Below are positions 8,383 to 12,500 of a stretch of 12,500 nt of DNA, one piece after another; within the stretch, counting starts at the first letter, position 1; every line of letters begins with the position of its first letter. The notes under the pieces are model-generated. The model worked only from the letters and a program-made list of their open reading frames with translations. It made no database searches and was not told the origin of the DNA. The position numbers were made by a program, and so were the translations under genes. This DNA is from Halisarca cf. caerulea (lineage: Eukaryota > Porifera > Demospongiae > Chondrillida > Halisarcidae), in NCBI GenBank assembly GCA_963170055.1, contig CAUJGJ010000082.1, forward strand, positions 1,000,001 to 1,012,500. Reading direction: 5' to 3'.

Positions 8383-8967
8383 TAGGGGTCACAATGAAAA
8401 ATATCATTGCTGTCAGAAACATCCGAAAATAATGTTTTAGATGAAAGTCAGTACGGCGAATCTAATGGTGGTGACCGTTTTTCGATTGGTTGAAGTATGA
8501 CCAAGTTATGCGTAAAATCATATTTTGCTGCAACGCAGGTGGTTTAAGTAGAGCAATCTCCCCCAATTTTCTGCTATGGATAGCCGAGGGATGGATCATC
8601 CTTGCACAGCGTGAGGGTTTGTTTCGCGTATGTTTCGAGCTTGTAAGGACGTTTAGTGTGGAAATTTCGGAGACCCCCCTCCGACAAATGCAAGGATAAC
8701 TGTCCGAAATACGCCTTTCCTAGTCGATCATGACAGTAGTGAGTATCTGCTACAATTTTGGATCCATTTCGTTTAATTCCGCATTGGTGGAAAGTAGTTT
8801 TCTCGCACGCGTTGCACCACAATTTTGATTAATTTTTATGCATAACTTGGTCATACTCCGACCAATCAAAAAACGGTTACCACCATTAGATTCGCCGTAC
8901 TGAATTTCATCTAAAACAGTATTTTCGGATGATTCCGACGGCAATGAATTTTTCATTGTGAGCCCTA
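8383..8967. mobile_element. 585-bp non-autonomous element with long inverted repeats, nested in the transposase
   Basis: Both ends read inward as TAGGG[G/C]TCACAATGAAAAA. The arms continue as imperfect inverted repeats for about 145 bp (about 8383-8525 and 8826-8967), sharing CATCCGAAAATA, TGTTTTAGATGAAA, CAGTACGGCGAATC, TAATGGTGGT and GTATGACCAAGTTATGC. A perfect 7-bp duplication CCTTAGA flanks it. The centre holds no recognisable protein. Some bases differ between the arms, so it is not brand new, or it was already diverged when it moved. TAGGG ends are compatible with hAT-like elements, but those make 8-bp duplications, so I leave the family open. Confidence 0.88.
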
Positions 8968-8974
8968 CCTTAGA
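8968..8974 (+). repeat. 7-bp target site duplication, right copy (CCTTAGA)
   Basis: This is identical to 8376-8382 and adjoins the TAGGG end of the nested element. Confidence 0.85.
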
Positions 8975-9754
8975 AGCCCGAAAAGCAGGATGTTTGCTGC
9001 TAACTATAGCTTTTGCTTTTGCTTTGAGCATTAGGATGGAAACAGGTCGCTGAAGGTCTCTTTGATGCAGGACCCACTCAGCTAATTCAGCATCCATGCT
9101 TTCGGGGTAGGTAAGAGGTCTTCCAGCTCCTGCTTTAAAGTGAGCACCTTTCTTGCCTTTACCTTTAGAGGATTTACATTCTTTTAAGTCATCCTGGCTG
9201 TAAGTTTTCACATATGTTTCAAGTGTTGAACGTGGTAGCTTAAATTGCTTGGCTACTGTCCTAACATCTGAGGCCTGCACAGCTTGAATGGCTTTGAGCT
9301 TAAACTGTAATGTATATGCACAATACTTTCCTCTAGAATTTAGCTTTTTTTCTTGAGGTGGAGCATGCACAGCACGTTCTTTCTCAGAATCCGAAGATTC
9401 CTTTGGCACTACTATTTCCTTACGTTTTGAAACGGATGTCGCTTGACTCTTGTTCAATGGACAATGGGGCTTGTAACTCTGCAGAAATGATGGCCACTGC
9501 GTTGATGATGACTGTCCTGGACTCGCAATGAAATCTAAAAGAGAGCTCTGTCTCTTTCTTGTCTTCGTTGCGGTCAAGTCAATGCGCTCGGGGGATGGCG
9601 GCAGGTCTCTATAGCCGGTAATCTCAATCTCACTGTCAGATGACATTCTTCCAACCGAAGACAATACTATCTTTGTTCTCTCAAGAAACAAATTACAATT
9701 AATGGAAACACGTGTTCTCACTTATCTGTGGAGGTGTATACAGAAAATCAATTG

Positions 9755-9820
9755 GCGAAATTAGAGGGTCTACCCCGAATATTGGAATCATACAAAATTC
9801 GAATTTTTAGAAGGATTAGA
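9755..9820. repeat. Right subterminal repeats of pogo element
   Basis: GCGAAATTAGAGGGTC (9755-9770) repeats the left subterminal word. TTCGAATTTTTAGAAGGATT (near 9798-9817) is a diverged copy of the terminal repeat itself (CCCGAATTTTTAGAGGAAGT). Together with the true end this places three related CGAA..TTAGAG words within 125 bp. Confidence 0.65.
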
Positions 9821-9855
9821 AGGCATAATCAGGCTGCACTGTCGAATATTAGATT

Positions 9856-9879
9856 CCCGAATTTTTAGAGGAAGTACGG
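9856..9879 (-). repeat. Right terminal inverted repeat of pogo element
   Basis: This 24-bp arm runs CCCGAATT...GTACGG on the + strand. It is a perfect reverse complement of 6587-6610 and is followed by TA at 9880-9881. Confidence 0.95.
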
Positions 9880-9932
9880 TACATACAGGCTACAGCTTTG
9901 GTATACCATTTCACTGCCACGTTAACCAAGGC

Positions 9933-9998
9933 TTCCCATGGGAAACCACATCTATCAGATGTGGTTACACCCTAAAACCACAAGTGTTATCTTGTGGT
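9933..9998. repeat. Cluster of three palindromes/hairpins
   Basis: TTCCCATGGGAA (9933-9944) is a 12-bp perfect palindrome. AACCACATCT and AGATGTGGTT (9944-9953 and 9957-9966) form a 10-bp stem with a 3-base loop. ACCACAAG and CTTGTGGT (9977-9984 and 9991-9998) form an 8-bp stem with a 6-base loop. All lie within 66 bp, just outside the right end of the pogo element. They could be remains of a small inverted-repeat element, or structured intron RNA. Confidence 0.7.
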
Positions 9999-10657
9999 GA
10001 ATGGACGCCATAAAAATAAAGTGATCCCTATATTGATGTGGATGTAACAAATTGAGGAGTTCCAACCAATGAGGAACCACCTGTCTATGGCTCCCACTGG
10101 TTGGATGACTGACCTGATATACTCTACTGTCCAAAGATTTGACGGGATGTAAATTTCACGAATCACTTGAAAGTTGACTGTTTCTATTTTCACGAATACG
10201 TGCATTTGGGTTATTAATCTAGGAAGCCAGGCTGATAAATATGGTGTTGTTGTACCTTTCACGCGTTGATATGAAGACCTTGAATAACATTGGTAGCATA
10301 CACTCGACCATGCTACGTGCTATTTCAAAGGCTGATTTTGATATTTAAAGGCTTGAATCATGTCCATCATCCCGTCGATCTACTCCTGAGGTGCAACTCA
10401 AATAATCATTCCCAAGATGATGGGACAGCGCACTCTGGCTTCCATGTAGGCTAACTTGAAAGAAATTAGACATGTTCATTGAGGAAGATCAGGTGCCCAA
10501 ATTTATACAGCAAATTACAGACCTGTTAACAAGGATCAATTATTGTCTGAAGCATCCGATACGTAAACAGTTATGGCAGCCATTTGCCAGCCATTACAGA
10601 AGATTTATGAATAAAATTTCACAAATCTGAAGCCATTTGCAAATGTGCAAAAATAAC

Positions 10658-10680
10658 GTCCCGCCAAAATTTCAGACAAT
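10658..10680 (+). repeat. Direct repeat copy 2 (related to 6547-6570)
   Basis: GTCCCGCC then AAAATTTCAGACAAT matches the copy left of the pogo element in the same orientation. Confidence 0.5.
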
Positions 10681-10754
10681 ACGGTGCACATTGTGTTGTT
10701 GTTGGGTTTATCTAATTTGTATTTGATTTGATGTATTTATCTGTCAATGAATAG

Positions 10755-11708
10755 TTGTTTGAAGAAGAGAAGTTGAAGCTAACCCACCTCTACTGGAGTG
10801 AACAACCAGATGTATTGAAGGGGAAGGATTGCCCAACAGCAGTTTATTTGAATGACAAGATATTTGTTGGTGAAAGGACGTGGAGGGGGAGGTGGTGGGG
10901 GTTCTATGATCAGTTTCTGTATGTGTTCAATGTTGTCAGTCGAAAATGGTCTAAAGTACCATTCCATGATTCTTGTGAAATGTATGGCTTCACCTTAGCA
11001 ACCACAGCCAACCAGGTACACACTTTAGGTGGTGAGTGGAGAAAGGATGGGAAAGGTGAAGAGTATTCAAAAGTAGTATTCTCTTTGGATGATAATATGA
11101 AATGGTCCAATACATTCCCACCACTAAACATAGGGAGGGAGCATGCTACATCAACTTCTTTTGAGAACATGATTGTTGTTGCTGGTGGTGTGGGTAGGAA
11201 TGGTTGGTCGTCATCAGTAGAAGTGTTGGACAGTTCCCAGCCGTCCTCCACTTGGTGGGAGATTTGTGATTTACCTGTAAAGTCTTACCTCATGCAGTGC
11301 ACAGTAACAGACAATGAACTCTTCATTGGATGTGGTGTTGGTACTGATAATACAGTTTACACAGCCAAACTGAGTGCTGTAAAGGAATCACTGATTCCAA
11401 GCGATCCTAAATCAAGCATATCTCCTGAATCCTTTTGGCAGTCCCTCCCTAAAACGTCACTCAAGTGGAGTGGTTTAGTTGCTGTGAACAACTGCCTTGT
11501 TACTGTGGGTGGCTCCGATAATGATAACAAACTCCATTCATCTGTTGATTTGTATGATTGTTACAAAAAGACGTGGACTAAAGTGTCTGATATTAGGAGT
11601 AGACAGTTCCCAGCTGTTGTGGTTTGTACATTTGAGAACAAACAGGAACTTTTTGTACTTTGTGGTGATGGTGCTGACACTTCTGTAGAATCATGTGAAT
11701 TATTTTGA
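10755..11708 (+). CDS. Gene B exon 3: kelch-like beta-propeller exon
   Basis: This exon encodes residues 169-485 and ends TGA at 11706-11708. It opens in phase 0 right after an AATAG acceptor (TTG-TTT-GAA, so the first residue is an internal Leu, not a start). The start reads LFEEEKLKLTHLYW. Kelch-like units carry diglycines in VHTLGGEW, IVVAGGVG and LVTVGGSD, with degenerate versions in LFIGCGVG and LFVLCGDG. Aromatic positions follow in RKWSKVP, MKWSNTFPP, STWWEICDLP, FWQSLP and KTWTKVSDIR. About 5-6 blades would form one propeller. It joins the ankyrin exon, so the protein is ankyrin N-terminal and kelch C-terminal with no BTB domain seen: probably a cytoplasmic or nuclear binding scaffold of unknown function. 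A GGTGGTGG-rich patch near 10886-10900 gives three extra residues (RWW) compared with gene A. Confidence 0.9.
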   Translation: MFEEEKLKLTHLYWSEQPDVLKGKDCPTAVYLNDKIFVGERTWRGRWWGFYDQFLYVFNVVSRKWSKVPFHDSCEMYGFTLATTANQVHTLGGEWRKDGKGEEYSKVVFSLDDNMKWSNTFPPLNIGREHATSTSFENMIVVAGGVGRNGWSSSVEVLDSSQPSSTWWEICDLPVKSYLMQCTVTDNELFIGCGVGTDNTVYTAKLSAVKESLIPSDPKSSISPESFWQSLPKTSLKWSGLVAVNNCLVTVGGSDNDNKLHSSVDLYDCYKKTWTKVSDIRSRQFPAVVVCTFENKQELFVLCGDGADTSVESCELF

Positions 11709-11897
11709 GTGTGTGTTCCCATTCCCATTCCCATTTGTGTGTTGATTTTTGTACACTGACACATTGATACTTTGTAGTCAATTGATTTAATCCTGAAAGT
11801 TGACTGTCAAGTCCACATGACCCAAAGCAGGTAGTGCATGGAATAGGATGATGTGACCAAGAGAGATGTGTCTACTGAGACCAACATGAAGAGTGAT

Positions 11898-11901
<4 letters not shown>
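11709..11901 (+). other. 3' flank of gene B
   Basis: The first bases (GAGTGTGTGTTCCCATTCCC) resemble the gene A 3' flank, so the duplication includes some 3' untranslated sequence. CCCATT is repeated three times at about 11715-11732. No clear AATAAA is present. I see no gene. Confidence 0.5.
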
Positions 11902-12118
<217 letters not shown>

Positions 12119-12180
12119 GAGTATACACAGTATATTTATGCTAGCATGTGTACATCTATGCAGCCTGTTTCCAAACCCCT

Positions 12181-12184
<4 letters not shown>

Positions 12185-12252
<68 letters not shown>
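12185..12252 (+). repeat. (TG)34 microsatellite
   Basis: A pure TG run of 68 bases lies 66 bp after the previous compound array. The spacer and the following 12253-12500 are rich in CA/TG and TGCATG words and contain no gene that I can support. Confidence 0.95.
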
Positions 12253-12254
<2 letters not shown>

Positions 12255-12500
12255 CTATGTATACTGCAGCCTATATCTAAGATAAGGTGTTCTTGTGTTT
12301 GCCAACCTAATGCATGCATGCTCTGCTCGAGGTTGAAAGGGTGTGTCCATATGCTAGTGGGTGTGTACCTCCACCACCTGTCCATGACAGACCACACACA
12401 TGCTGCATGTACCTGACATGCACACAACATGAGCACTGCTTGTGTACTCACATGTTCATGTACACTAGACATACACAGTCACACTACAAGCCTTATAGGG

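Larger units (their letters stand above)
7402..9646 (-). pseudogene. pogo-type DDE transposase, interrupted and with mutated catalytic site
   Basis: The - strand frame starts at ATG 9646-9644 (AAGAATGTC, A at -3) and ends TAA at 7404-7402. Skipping the insert at 8383-8967 and one 7-bp target copy leaves a single frame of 550 aa, usual for the class. In this numbering a psq-type helix-turn-helix lies at about 111-150 (YTLQFKLKAIQAV...RTVAKQFKLPRSTLETYV). A CENP-B-type helix-turn-helix lies at about 180-245, ending at F-R-A-S-K then G-W-A-E-K-F-M-R-R-H. The DDE_1 catalytic domain spans about 275-450. Catalytic Asp 283 lies in INMDETP and Asp 423 in QPLDVSLNKPF. The middle residue is Asn 387 in LLILNSFSAHADA, where the family has Asp. 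A Ser/Asp/Glu-rich acidic tail closes the protein. The insertion reads through into foreign sequence and stops near 8750. Two independent defects mean that this copy cannot act as an autonomous transposase. Confidence 0.92.
6587..9879. mobile_element. pogo/Tigger-class DNA transposon (3,293 bp)
   Basis: The element is bounded by perfect 24-bp terminal inverted repeats beginning CCGTACTTCCTCTAAAAA, each flanked by TA (6585-6586 and 9880-9881). That is the target duplication expected of the Tc1/mariner-pogo superfamily. It encodes a - strand pogo-type transposase (9646 to 7402, interrupted) and a convergent + strand HIRAN-domain protein (6771-7181). Subterminal repeats of a CGAAATTAGAG word occur at both ends. 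A second element (8383-8967) is nested inside. Without that insert and one target copy the element would be about 2.7 kb, a normal size for the class. Perfect ends suggest recent arrival. Confidence 0.93.
5560..10754 (+). other. Gene B intron 2, enlarged by nested transposons
   Basis: The GTTTGT donor follows the ankyrin exon. The acceptor is TCAATGAATAG, directly before the kelch exon. Both sides are phase 0, as in gene A, whose equivalent intron is less than half as long. The extra length is explained mainly by the 3.3-kb transposon at 6587-9879. Between 5770 and 6586, and between 10000 and 10754, I see only non-coding sequence with short inverted repeats (for example GATTG..GGG and CCC..CAATC near 6060-6088) and no recognisable gene. 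Confidence 0.75.

Noticed and set aside
7612..8440. + strand open frames of 157 and 81 aa opposite the transposase
   Set aside because: They are antisense shadows of the transposase coding frame.
8750..8967. C-terminal 70 or so residues of the interrupted transposase N-terminal frame as genuine protein
   Set aside because: They are read from the inverted-repeat arm of the nested element and do not resemble the family.
9647..9721. Transposase start at 9721
   Set aside because: The codon there is GTG. The first ATG in frame with a good context is at 9646.
9987..10262. 91-aa - strand open frame in the intron
   Set aside because: No domain and no supporting splice or start signal.

Overview
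The window looks like genomic DNA of an invertebrate animal. It has spliced genes with GT..AG introns, long (GT)n microsatellites, a pogo/Tigger-class DNA transposon and several small inverted-repeat elements. The ankyrin plus kelch architecture and the GYHVYKEIW-type HIRAN ORF recall predicted proteins of marine sponges such as Amphimedon. That placement rests on recollection of family style and was not tested by a search.

Layout: two related genes lie head to tail on the + strand. Each has the same three-exon plan: a very short first exon, an ankyrin-repeat exon, and a large kelch-like exon. Gene A uses 174-213, 499-932 and 3317-4269. Gene B uses 4709-4775, 5123-5559 and 10755-11708. The splice phases agree in both copies (one base into a codon at the first junction, phase 0 at the second). 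Gene B is open throughout and predicts 485 aa. Gene A has lost 7 bp near 3871 relative to gene B, which shifts the frame and stops the protein at 3923-3925 (predicted 360 aa). The kelch exons are nearly the same in the two copies, while the ankyrin exons are much more diverged.

The second intron of gene B (5560-10754) is swollen by a 3,293-bp pogo-like transposon at 6587-9879, with perfect 24-bp terminal inverted repeats and a TA target duplication. It carries two convergent genes: a + strand HIRAN-domain protein (6771-7181) and a - strand transposase (9646 to 7402). The transposase is broken twice. A 585-bp inverted-repeat element (8383-8967, 7-bp target duplication) interrupts it, and the second catalytic Asp of the DDE triad is Asn. 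The ends are intact, so the copy looks recent and might still be movable by a transposase supplied in trans.

Other repeats: a 327-bp element with CAGGCC..GGCCTG ends inside a GT microsatellite (1052-1378), a long foldback in the second intron of gene A (2030-2567), a 126-bp CACTG-ended mini-element (5644-5769), a hairpin cluster (9933-9998), and long GT arrays at 11902-12118 and 12185-12252. No rRNA, tRNA or CRISPR was recognised.

How the parts relate: the ankyrin-kelch pair is a local tandem duplication of a probable protein-interaction scaffold of unknown function. The HIRAN protein and the transposase probably belong to one transposon, with the HIRAN protein a candidate accessory factor.
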